64,000 nucleotides of DNA from Rhizobium sp. (GTDB lineage: Bacteria; Pseudomonadota; Alphaproteobacteria; Rhizobiales; Rhizobiaceae), in assembly GCA_019739215.1 (NCBI GenBank), contig JAHHDR010000001.1, positions 87,993 through 151,992 on the forward strand, in the 5' to 3' direction. The first letter of the stretch is position 1. Each line of letters starts with the position of its first letter. Positions 18,804 through 26,776 of the stretch are shown here, piece by piece. The notes below the pieces were generated by a model. The model made no database searches. It worked only from the letters and a program-made list of their open reading frames with translations, and had not been told where the DNA came from. The translations under genes and the position numbers were made by a program.

Positions 18804-19523
18804 ATGCCCGTCGATCTCCTGAACGGCATCTATTGCGGGCCCGCCCCGGATCCGATGACGATCTGGCTGCGCTGGAACCTCGATCCGGTCCTGCTGACGG
18901 GCCTCGCCGTGGCGGCACTCCTGTTGCGGCGATCGATAACAGGTGTGTCGGCGATCCTGGTCCTGGCGGTGGCCTTTGTGTCGCCGCTCTGCGCGCTCTC
19001 GGCATCCCTGTTCTCCGCAAGGGTGGTGCATCACGTGCTGCTGATCGCGGTCGCGGCGCCGATGCTGGCGATGGCCCGACCCGCCAGAAAGCCTGTTTCC
19101 TCCGCCGTTGCGTTCGTGCCGTCGGTTCTCGCCCTATGGATTTGGCACCTGCCCGCGGCCTATGACCTCGCCTTGTCCAACATCGCCGTCTACTGGATCA
19201 TGCAACTGACGCTGCTCGGCACGGCATTCATGTACTGGCAGGCGGCGTTCCACCGGCAGTTGGGCTTGCACGGGCCGCTCCTGATCCTTGCGGGCTACAT
19301 GCAGATGGCGCTGCTCGGCGCGATCCTGACCTTTGCCCCCTTTCCACTCTACGCCATCCATGCCGTCGCACCGCTCGCCTGGAGTTTTTCGGCGCTGGCC
19401 GACCAGCAACTCGGCGGCCTGATCATGTGGGTACCGGCGGGTCTGCCATTCATGCTGTTCGGCGGATTGCTGGCGCACAGGCGCTGGAACGCGCTCTCCC
19501 GGCAATCCGGGCAACCTGCATGA
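18804..19523 (+). CDS. ctaG: CtaG-type cytochrome oxidase assembly membrane protein
   Basis: 239 residues from the ATG at 18804, with GGGAGGAG six bases upstream. It has about six or seven hydrophobic helices and matches the caa3_CtaG family: VHHVLLIAVAAPMLAMARP early, then WHLPAAYDLAL. This family helps copper delivery or assembly of caa3-type and related heme-copper oxidases, and differs from the Cox11-type CtaG. The gene opens the terminal-oxidase cluster and overlaps the next gene by four bases (ATGA). The preceding 241 bp (18,563-18,803) hold no gene and probably the cluster promoter. Confidence 0.85.
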   Translation: MPVDLLNGIYCGPAPDPMTIWLRWNLDPVLLTGLAVAALLLRRSITGVSAILVLAVAFVSPLCALSASLFSARVVHHVLLIAVAAPMLAMARPARKPVSSAVAFVPSVLALWIWHLPAAYDLALSNIAVYWIMQLTLLGTAFMYWQAAFHRQLGLHGPLLILAGYMQMALLGAILTFAPFPLYAIHAVAPLAWSFSALADQQLGGLIMWVPAGLPFMLFGGLLAHRRWNALSRQSGQPA

Positions 19524-20032
19524 TCGGCTCGCTCGCCCCCGTCATCCCGCATATCAAGGCGCTCCACATCGTTATGCTCGCCCTGTGGTGCGCCGGGCTC
19601 TTTGCCCTGCCCATGATGCTGGCAAGGCACGATCCCGCCGTCGGCCAGGCGGACTATGCCCGCATCCGGAAGGCCACGCATTACGGCTACATCATGGTCG
19701 TCACGCCCGCGGCGCTGGTCGCCATCATCTCGGGAACGGCGCTGGTCTTCCTCCGCGAGGCGTTCGTGCCCTGGATGTTCGCCAAGCTGGTCTTCGTGGC
19801 GGTGCTCGTCGCATTCCATGCCTGGGTCGGCCACGTCCTCGTCACGGTGGCGGAAACGGAGGGCATCCACAATCCGCCCCGCGCCTGGCTGCCGTCGCTG
19901 CTCCTCGCCACGGCAATCCTCGCGATCCTGACGCTGGTTCTCGCAAAACCCGAGCTGGAAACCATCGCCTTTCCGCAATGGCTGACCGAGCCTGGGGACA
20001 GTCAGCTCCCCTTTGACGTTCCCAGACGATAG
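19520..20032 (+). CDS. HemJ/CopD-like membrane protein
   Basis: 170 residues from the ATG overlapping the ctaG stop. Four hydrophobic helices. HIKALHIVMLALWCAGLFAL at the N-terminus is very close to the first helix of HemJ (UPF0093), which holds the heme-ligand histidine. HemJ is a protoporphyrinogen oxidase. In this oxidase cluster the protein may instead serve heme or copper supply. A conserved lysine-containing turn around MFAKLVFV also fits HemJ. Its last 31 bp overlap the end of the convergent DUF2231 gene. Confidence 0.75.
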   Translation: MIGSLAPVIPHIKALHIVMLALWCAGLFALPMMLARHDPAVGQADYARIRKATHYGYIMVVTPAALVAIISGTALVFLREAFVPWMFAKLVFVAVLVAFHAWVGHVLVTVAETEGIHNPPRAWLPSLLLATAILAILTLVLAKPELETIAFPQWLTEPGDSQLPFDVPRR

Positions 20033-20517
20033 TCGAAGACGAGTTTTCCGCCATGCCAGCCCGTTGCCATCACCACCAGCACATTGAAGCCCGACAGCAG
20101 GATGCCATAGGGCAGCACCGCCGTCTCATAGCCGTTGAGCCGGAAGCCCCAGTTGGTGCCGAGCAGCGACAGAAGCAGCACCGCGATGACGGCATGGGTC
20201 CAGGCCGGCGCACGGATGCGGATGCCGGGCACGAGCAGGAGCTCGGCCGCCCCGGTCGCCGCCGCCCCGAGGCCGAACAGGAAGGCCGTGCCGGCGGCCC
20301 AGACGGCGGCCCGCGCCCAGAACACCTCGCCGCTGAACCAGTAGAGCGCGTCGGCGCCGAATGTACAGAATGTCAGTGCGATCGGAAATGCCACGCTCAT
20401 CGCATGCAGCGGATGGCCCCATACCCCGACGATCGTTTCGGTCTCGCCGTAGCTCGGGTGCTGCTCGATCGGATCGACGAGATCGTCACCCTGGTCCTTT
20501 ACCATTTTCTGCGTCAT
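20002..20517 (-). CDS. DUF2231 membrane protein
   Basis: 171 residues with four hydrophobic helices. GHPLHAMSVAFPIAL near residue 34 is the signature start of DUF2231, and WGFRLNGYE with GWHGGKLVFDYRLG near the end agrees. It is encoded against the direction of the oxidase genes, converging with the HemJ-like gene and starting head-to-head with the subunit II gene, whose frame it overlaps. DUF2231 proteins often sit beside cytochrome oxidase or heme genes, but their activity is not known. Confidence 0.8.
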   Translation of the reverse strand: MTQKMVKDQGDDLVDPIEQHPSYGETETIVGVWGHPLHAMSVAFPIALTFCTFGADALYWFSGEVFWARAAVWAAGTAFLFGLGAAATGAAELLLVPGIRIRAPAWTHAVIAVLLLSLLGTNWGFRLNGYETAVLPYGILLSGFNVLVVMATGWHGGKLVFDYRLGTSKGS

Positions 20518-21213
20518 TCCCGCCGCCTTCTGTCCTGGATCACCTGCGCAACAACGCTTCCGCTGCTGTCCGGTTGCGCAAAATCATTGTCGACCGTCGA
20601 TCCGGCAGGGCCCGCGGCAGACACGATCGCAACCTTGTGGTGGGTCATGTTCGCCGGAGCGGTGCTGATCTTCCTTCTCGTGATGGCGCTGCTCGGCTTT
20701 GCTTTCCGGCCGCGCACAGCATCCGAACGGCCCCGCGCCGCCCATCGGCAGGAGCGTGTCTGGATCATCGGCTTCGGGCTGGTCTTCTCGCTTGTCATTC
20801 TCGCCATGCTCCTAGCCTACGGTATCGTCACCGGCGAGCGGCTGCTGCCGCGACCAGGGCCGGACGTCGTGAGCGTCGGCGCCAACGGCAGGCAGTGGGC
20901 CTGGACCTTCACCTATGCCGATGCGCCGGGCCGCGTCACCGAAGGCGTCCTCCACATTCCCGCCGGCCGCCCCGTCGATGTTGCGATCACCACCGACGAC
21001 GTGATCCACAGCTTCTGGGTGCCGCGCCTGGCAGGCAAGCTAGACGCTATTCCCGGTCATGTGAACACCTTGCGCATCGAAGCGTGGCAACCGGGCGAAT
21101 ATGCCGGCCTGGGTTCGGAATTCAACGGCAGCGGCTATCAGGGACACAGGTTCCTTGTCGTCGCGCATGATACGGCGGGCTGGGATGCCTTCCTCAAGGG
21201 AGACGCACCATGA
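20458..21213 (+). CDS. Heme-copper oxidase subunit II without CuA ligands (quinol oxidase-like)
   Basis: About 251 residues if the GTG at 20458 is the start. No ATG or good ribosome binding site is available, so the start is uncertain. RRLLSW...LPLLSGC is a lipoprotein signal with lipobox LSGC. Two membrane helices follow, then a cupredoxin domain: VGANGRQWAWTFTY and DVIHSFWVPRLAGK are classical. The CuA loop should read GxCSExCGxxHxxM, but here it reads GLGSEFNGSGYQGH. Both cysteines, the histidine and the methionine are gone. Like CyoA of bo3 oxidase, it probably takes electrons from quinol. It ends just before the subunit I gene (4-bp ATGA overlap). Confidence 0.85.
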   Translation: MLLDRIDEIVTLVLYHFLRHSRRLLSWITCATTLPLLSGCAKSLSTVDPAGPAADTIATLWWVMFAGAVLIFLLVMALLGFAFRPRTASERPRAAHRQERVWIIGFGLVFSLVILAMLLAYGIVTGERLLPRPGPDVVSVGANGRQWAWTFTYADAPGRVTEGVLHIPAGRPVDVAITTDDVIHSFWVPRLAGKLDAIPGHVNTLRIEAWQPGEYAGLGSEFNGSGYQGHRFLVVAHDTAGWDAFLKGDAP

Positions 21214-23693
21214 ACGCCTTGCGACGACACCGGGCGCTGACGCGGATCTGGGCCTCGGATCCCGGCTGGCGCGGCTGGTTCACCACGGTCAATCACAGCG
21301 ACCTCGGCCGCATGTTCATGGTCGTGTCCCTGTGCTTCTTCGCCATCGGCGGGGTGCTCGCCATGCTCATCCGGGCGCAGCTCGCCACCCCCCGTTCCGC
21401 CTTCATGGGTCCGGAGATCTACAGCCAGGTCTTCACCATGCACGGAACGATCATGATGTTCCTGTTTGCGATCCCGCTGTTCGAGGGCTTCACGGTCTAC
21501 ATGCTGCCCAAGCTGCTGGGCACCCGCGACCTCGCCTTTCCGCGGCTGACCGCCTACGGCTTCTGGTGCTACGCCTTCGGTGGCTCGATGCTGATCTTCG
21601 CGCTCCTGGCCGGGATTGCGCCGGACAGCGGATGGTTCATGTATCCGCCGCTGTCCGCGAAGCTGAATTCACCGGGGATAAACACCGACTTCTGGCTGAT
21701 CGGCATCACCTTTGTCGAGATTTCCGCCATTTCGGCCGCGGTCGAGATCGTGGTCTCGGTGCTGCGCTACCGCGCGCCGGGCATGGCGCTCGACAGGATG
21801 CCGATCTATGCCTGGTACGCACTTGTCGTTGCGGTGATGATCCTGACCGGCTTTCCGCCGCTCATCCTGGGATCGATCCTGCTCGAACTCGAACGCGCCT
21901 TCGGCATGCCGTTTTTCCAGGTCACCGAGGGTGGCGACAGCCTGCTCTGGCAACACCTGTTCTGGCTCTTCGGGCATCCCGAGGTCTATATCATCTTCCT
22001 CCCCGCCGCCGGGGTCATCTCCACAATCCTTCCGATACTGGCGCGGACACCTCTGCTCGGCTATGGCTGGATCGTGGCATCTGCGATATCGCTCGCCGTG
22101 CTGAGCTTCGGCCTCTGGGTGCACCACATGTTCACCACCGGCATACCGCATATGGGTCTCGCCTTCTTCTCCGCCGCCTCGACGCTGGTCGCCGTACCCA
22201 CCAGCGTCCAGATCTTCGCCTGGATCGGCACGCTCTGGAAGGGCCGGCCTGAACTGCACCTGCCGATGCTGTGGATCCTCGCCTTCTTCGCGACCTTCGT
22301 CATCGGCGGCCTCACCGGCGTCATGGTCGCCATGGTACCCTTCGACTGGCAGGTGCATGACACCCAGTTCATTGTGGCGCACCTCCACTATGTCCTGGTC
22401 GGCGGCTTCGTCTTCCCGATGCTGGCGGCGCTCTACTACTGGCTTCCACATGTCACCGGTCGCCGGCGCTTCTTCAAGCTGGGCGAAACGGCCTTCTGGC
22501 TCATCGTGCTCGGCTTCCACGTCACGTTTCTCGCCGTCCATTGGGTCGGACTCCTGGGTATGCGACGGCGCATCCACACCTATGAGGGTGGCCAGGGCTG
22601 GGAAATCATCAACCTCATTTCCTCGATCGGCGGCTTCCTCACCGCGATCGGCTTCTGCCTCGTGGTCGTGGACGTCGTCCTGAATTTCCTTGCCGGCAAC
22701 CGCAGTCCGCGTGATCCCTGGCGAGCCGGCACGCTCGAATGGGCAATGCCGATACCCCCGCCGGCCTACAACTTCGCCAGCCTGCCCTGGATTCGTTCCC
22801 GCGATCCGGTCACTGACGACGCCATCCTGCCCGTCGGGATTGCCCGCGGCGAGGGGCTGCTCGGAGATCCCAGCCGTCAGCGGCGCGAAACACTGACCGT
22901 CGACATCGCGACGGGAAGCCCCCAGTCGGTCGTGGTATTCCCCGCCAACACCGCGCTGCCGATCGTCATGGCACTGGTCACGGGCGCGTTTTTCCTGGGC
23001 CTGCTCGTCAAGGCCTACTGGCTGGTTCCGATCGCGGCGATTGGCGTGGCGGCGTTCGCAGCGCGCTGGGCATGGAGCCTGGGGAGCAGGCGGGACGAAG
23101 GTCCGCTGCCGGCAGGAGGAGAGATTTCTTTGCCCCTCGCCTCCGAGACTGCCGAGCCACCGGGCTGGTGGGGCACGATCTTCCTGCTGCTGGCCAATTC
23201 GGTCTTCTTTGGCTCGCTGATGTTCGGTTATGCGTTTCTCTGGACTGTAGCGCCGAACTGGCCGCCGCCTGCCTACGTTCAGCCGGGCCTTGTCTCGCCC
23301 GCCCTGGCGCTGGCAGGCGTCATCGCCGGCACGCTCGGCATTCGCGGCGCCGAGCGCCGTGTTCGCGCAGGCCAAGCCATAGGCCTGCCGATAGCGATGG
23401 GCACGGGCGGACTGCTGGCCATCCTGGCCGCGTTGCTCATGATATTGTTCCGCGTCCCTGACCCGGCCCGGCACGCCTATGACGCAACTGTTTGGGTGAT
23501 CGCCGGATACGCCTTCTTTCACGTCCTGTTGGCGGCAGTGATGATGCTCTACGTTTCAGCGCGTGACAGGGCAGGCTACCTGTCCCCGAACCGATGCGGG
23601 GAGCCGCGCATCGTGCGGCTCTGGACCGACTATGCCGCAGCCGTCACGCTGCTGGGAGGCGGCGCCATCTGCCTGCCGGGGCTGCTCACATGA
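21210..23693 (+). CDS. Heme-copper oxidase subunit I fused to subunit III
   Basis: 827 residues. Residues 1 to about 560 are subunit I: TMHGTIMMF holds a heme ligand, GHPEVYIIFLPAAGVIS the CuB His, cross-linked Tyr and the proton-path Glu, WVHHMF two CuB histidines, and HDTQFIVAHLHYVL the two further heme histidines. Residues from about 600 to 820 have subunit III-like helices (WWGTIFLLLANSVFFGSLMFGY and later ones), so the gene is a I-III fusion. It should reduce oxygen to water in the inner membrane. The electron donor is probably quinol because of the partner subunit II. It overlaps the genes on both sides by four bases. Confidence 0.93.
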   Translation: MNALRRHRALTRIWASDPGWRGWFTTVNHSDLGRMFMVVSLCFFAIGGVLAMLIRAQLATPRSAFMGPEIYSQVFTMHGTIMMFLFAIPLFEGFTVYMLPKLLGTRDLAFPRLTAYGFWCYAFGGSMLIFALLAGIAPDSGWFMYPPLSAKLNSPGINTDFWLIGITFVEISAISAAVEIVVSVLRYRAPGMALDRMPIYAWYALVVAVMILTGFPPLILGSILLELERAFGMPFFQVTEGGDSLLWQHLFWLFGHPEVYIIFLPAAGVISTILPILARTPLLGYGWIVASAISLAVLSFGLWVHHMFTTGIPHMGLAFFSAASTLVAVPTSVQIFAWIGTLWKGRPELHLPMLWILAFFATFVIGGLTGVMVAMVPFDWQVHDTQFIVAHLHYVLVGGFVFPMLAALYYWLPHVTGRRRFFKLGETAFWLIVLGFHVTFLAVHWVGLLGMRRRIHTYEGGQGWEIINLISSIGGFLTAIGFCLVVVDVVLNFLAGNRSPRDPWRAGTLEWAMPIPPPAYNFASLPWIRSRDPVTDDAILPVGIARGEGLLGDPSRQRRETLTVDIATGSPQSVVVFPANTALPIVMALVTGAFFLGLLVKAYWLVPIAAIGVAAFAARWAWSLGSRRDEGPLPAGGEISLPLASETAEPPGWWGTIFLLLANSVFFGSLMFGYAFLWTVAPNWPPPAYVQPGLVSPALALAGVIAGTLGIRGAERRVRAGQAIGLPIAMGTGGLLAILAALLMILFRVPDPARHAYDATVWVIAGYAFFHVLLAAVMMLYVSARDRAGYLSPNRCGEPRIVRLWTDYAAAVTLLGGGAICLPGLLT

Positions 23694-24004
23694 TCGACAT
23701 CCTGCGTCTGTCGATCCCGATCACCGTCTGGCTGGCGACTTTCAGCGCGATCTACGGCCTGCACGGCCTGCTGTGTTCGGACCGCTGGAGCGCACCGGCG
23801 GCATCCGGCGGGCAGACAATCCTGATCGGCGCCTGGGCATTTTCCATCGTCGCCCAGGCCGGAATGCTGTTCGCCCTCGGCAACAGCCGGATGGCATCGC
23901 CCTCCCCGCTCACCCGGCGCATCAGCGTCGGGCTCGCCGTTGTCGCGCTCGTGGCCAACCTCTGGACCTTGTTTCCGGTCGTGGCGACGTCGCATTGCCT
24001 GTGA
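23690..24004 (+). CDS. Small membrane protein of the oxidase cluster
   Basis: 104 residues starting at the ATGA overlap with the subunit I-III gene. Three hydrophobic helices (about 4-24, 42-62, 78-98). No family was recognised. Its position and translational coupling suggest an accessory or subunit IV-like partner of the oxidase. It ends 27 bp before the convergent katE. Confidence 0.6.
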   Translation: MIDILRLSIPITVWLATFSAIYGLHGLLCSDRWSAPAASGGQTILIGAWAFSIVAQAGMLFALGNSRMASPSPLTRRISVGLAVVALVANLWTLFPVVATSHCL

Positions 24005-24031
24005 TCGCCACGCCGCCGGTCTTGTCGCGCG

Positions 24032-26207
24032 CTATTTCGAGCGCGGGGTTGACGCCTTGCCCAGTTTCACGGCCGGCTCCCGCGCCCAGACACGGAGCTT
24101 GCCCAGTTGCTCGACGAAGGCCGAAAGGCTCTCGCCCGGCAACTCGATCGTGCCCTCGTCCAGCTTGTCCGCAATTCCCGCAACCTGGAGGAGCGGCTTG
24201 GCGGCGGCCACGTAGCCGATGAACTTGCAGTGCTGAAAGGCATCCGCGACGAAGTCGCGCGCCGTCGCCTCATCGACGAGATCGTCTACCGCCTCCGCCG
24301 CCACAAGCAGCGCAACGGCATCGAAGAGCACCGACGGACCACCATCGATCATGTGGTTGGCCACAATCCGATTGCCGTCGGATGCGGTGACACCCCCGAC
24401 CTTTGGCGCAATCAGTTCCGCCTCGGCCCCGGCTGCGGCAATTGCATCCTGCAGACCCGCCAGCAGCTTTGCATCGACGCCATCGCTGATCAGTATTCCG
24501 AGTTTCCGGCCTTCGAACCGCTTGGGTCCGCGCTCAACGATGCTGAGCGCCGGTGACGGGTCCAGGTCCTGCCGCGTCGGCATCGCCGCATCGGCCGGAC
24601 GCGGCATCGTTTGAATCCCGAGCTTCTGCGCCACCGCACTGGCAAGCGTCTCGTCGATATTCATTAGGTGCGAGACGACGCGCTCGCGGATCACGGGGGT
24701 CTCGACCTTGCTCAGTTCGAAGGTGAGCGCCATTTGGATATGCCGCTGTTCGGGCGGCGTCTGGCTGATATAGAACTGCCGCGCCTGGCTGTAATGGTCG
24801 GCGAAGCTCTCGGGACGCAGTCGCGCTTTCTGCCCCTGCTCCTCCGCGGCAAAATGCTCGAAGCCGCGGTCGGGCGATTCCCGCGGGCCCTCGCCCCAGG
24901 AATTCGGCTGATAGTTAGCGCGGCCCACGGGATTGCGCATCGCCATGTGCCCGTCCTGCTGGAAGTGGTGGAAGGGACATTTCGGCGCGTTGATCGGAAT
25001 ATGGGTAAAGTTGGGACCGCCGAGCCGCTTGAGCTGTGTGTCGAGGTAGCTGAAATTGCGGCCCTGGAGCAGCGGATCGTTGGAGAAATCGATACCCGGC
25101 GGCACGTTCTGGGTCATGAAGGCGACCTGCTCGGTCTCTGCGAAGAAATTGTCGGGCATGCGATCCAGTACCACGCGACCCACAGGCTTCGCCGGCAACA
25201 CCTCCTCGGGAATGAGCTTTGTCGGATCGAGCACGTCGAAATCGAAACTGTCGGCAAACGCCTGGTCGAAAAGCTGCAGGCAGAGCTCCCATTCGGGGAA
25301 GTTGCCGGATTTGACGGCGTTCCAGAGGTCGCGGCGGTGGAAGTCCGGATCGGCCCCGTTGATCTTGACCGCTTCGTTCCACGCCACCGACTGGAGTCCG
25401 AGCTTCGGCTTCCAGTGGAACTTCACGAATGTCGATTCACCCTCGGCATTGATCATGCGGAACGTGTGAACGCCGAACCCTTCCATGAAGCGGAAGGAGC
25501 GCGGAATGGCGCGGTCCGACATCACCCACATGATCATGTGGAAGCTCTCGGGGGTTAGGCTGATGAAATCCCAGAAATTATCGTGGGCGCTCTGGGCTTG
25601 CGGGAAGGCGCGGTCCGGCTCCTGTTTCACCGCATGCACCATGTCGGGAAACTTGATCGCGTCCTGGATGAAGAAGACCGGGATATTGTTGCCGACAATG
25701 TCCCAGTTGCCCTCCTGGGTGTAGAGCTTGACCGCGAATCCCCGGACATCCCGGGCCAAGTCGAACGACCCCTTGTTGCCCGCCACGGTCGAGAACCGCA
25801 CGAAGGCCGGGGTCTTTTCCCCTGCCCGCTGGAAAACGTCGGCGCGCGTGTAGGCGGCGAGGGATTCATAGGTCTCGAAAAAAGCCGTGGGCGCCATAGC
25901 CGCGCGCATGCACCACCCGTTCGGGAATGCGCTCATGGTCGAAGTGGAACATCTTCTCCCGGAAGTGAAAGTCGTCCATCACCAGCGGGCCGCGCGGGCC
26001 GACCCTGAGCGAGTTCTGGTCATCCGCCACCGGGCCGCCCTGCGCGGTCGTCAGGACCGGCTGTCCGGTCTCGGCGACCTGATGAAGTTCGCCGCCTTCG
26101 CCTCTCGCCAAAGTCTGGTCGTGAATTTTCGCGATGGGCCGATCCGGGCTTCCACCGGCGGATGAGGACTTCGATTGTGTTTGTTTTGAAGAAGATTTCT
26201 TGGCCAT
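24032..26207 (-). pseudogene. katE: Large-subunit catalase HPII (KatE), interrupted by a +1 frameshift
   Basis: Read from the ATG at 26207, the first frame gives an HPII N-terminus ([20 protein letters not shown], then [13 protein letters not shown]) and then stops early. The following sequence continues in another frame as [16 protein letters not shown] and on to the end. The break is in a run of six A/T pairs at 25878-25883; five would restore one protein of about 725 residues. Downstream parts are intact: [11 protein letters not shown], the heme-ligand Tyr in [12 protein letters not shown], and the C-terminal DJ-1-like domain from about residue 560. It decomposes hydrogen peroxide in the cytoplasm. 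It could be a true pseudogene, but a homopolymer sequencing error is equally plausible. Confidence 0.9.
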
Positions 26208-26230
26208 GACGCGCTCCCGGAGTTCCAGAT

Positions 26231-26247
26231 GCCCACGCGACGTGGGC
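26231..26247 (-). promoter_or_regulatory. Stem-loop in the katE leader
   Basis: GCCCACG and CGTGGGC form a perfect 7-bp stem with a 3-nt loop, 24 bp upstream of the katE start and downstream of the receiver gene. It may mark the end of the upstream transcript or affect katE translation. No T-run follows on the minus strand. Confidence 0.35.
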
Positions 26248-26330
26248 GATCCTAAACGTGGGCTCGGTAGAGATGTTCCGCATTCGGGAACTTGGTCTCC
26301 CACCGTACGGAAACGATGGCTTCTGGTCCG

Positions 26331-26696
26331 TCAGGCTCTCAAAAGCTCGTGCATCGAGGCGACGATACGAGACGGCAAATACGGCTTCGAGAAGAACATG
26401 CTTCCGTCGGGCAGGTCCGTGATCTCAACCACCCGATGACCCGAGACCACGATGATCTTGACCGGCGGCCAACGGTTCCGCACTGCCTCGGCCAGCTTGA
26501 GCCCGTCCATCGAGCCCGGCATGTCGATGTCGGTGATCACAAGCCGGATCGCTGGATTTTGCTCGAGCAGAATGATGGCCTCATCGGCATCTCCCGCTTC
26601 GAACACATGAAACCCTTGTCCGGAAAGATGATCCGCCATGTCCATCCGGAGCAAGACTTCATCCTCTACAACCAAAATCCCGATCGATGTGGGCAT
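26331..26696 (-). CDS. Single-domain response regulator
   Basis: 121 residues, only a receiver domain. The acidic pocket E11-D12, the phosphorylation site D56 in ITDIDMPG, S85 in VVSGH and the conserved K104 in FSKPY are all present, so it should be phosphorylatable. There is no output domain, as in CheY- or BphR-type proteins. It lies 80 bp downstream of the bacteriophytochrome kinase on the same strand and is its most likely phosphorylation target. katE follows on the same strand. Confidence 0.88.
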   Translation of the reverse strand: MPTSIGILVVEDEVLLRMDMADHLSGQGFHVFEAGDADEAIILLEQNPAIRLVITDIDMPGSMDGLKLAEAVRNRWPPVKIIVVSGHRVVEITDLPDGSMFFSKPYLPSRIVASMHELLRA

Positions 26697-26776
26697 TCAA
26701 CCTGCTCAAATGTGATTTACTTAGCTCTACAATGCAGCACGCGGCGTAAAGGTCCGGGGAACTTCCAATATGGTTA

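Noticed and set aside
21669..23522. A 617-codon minus-strand open frame opposite the oxidase subunit I-III gene
   Set aside because: Rich in Asp, Glu, Gly and Arg with no domain, and antisense to a clear membrane oxidase.
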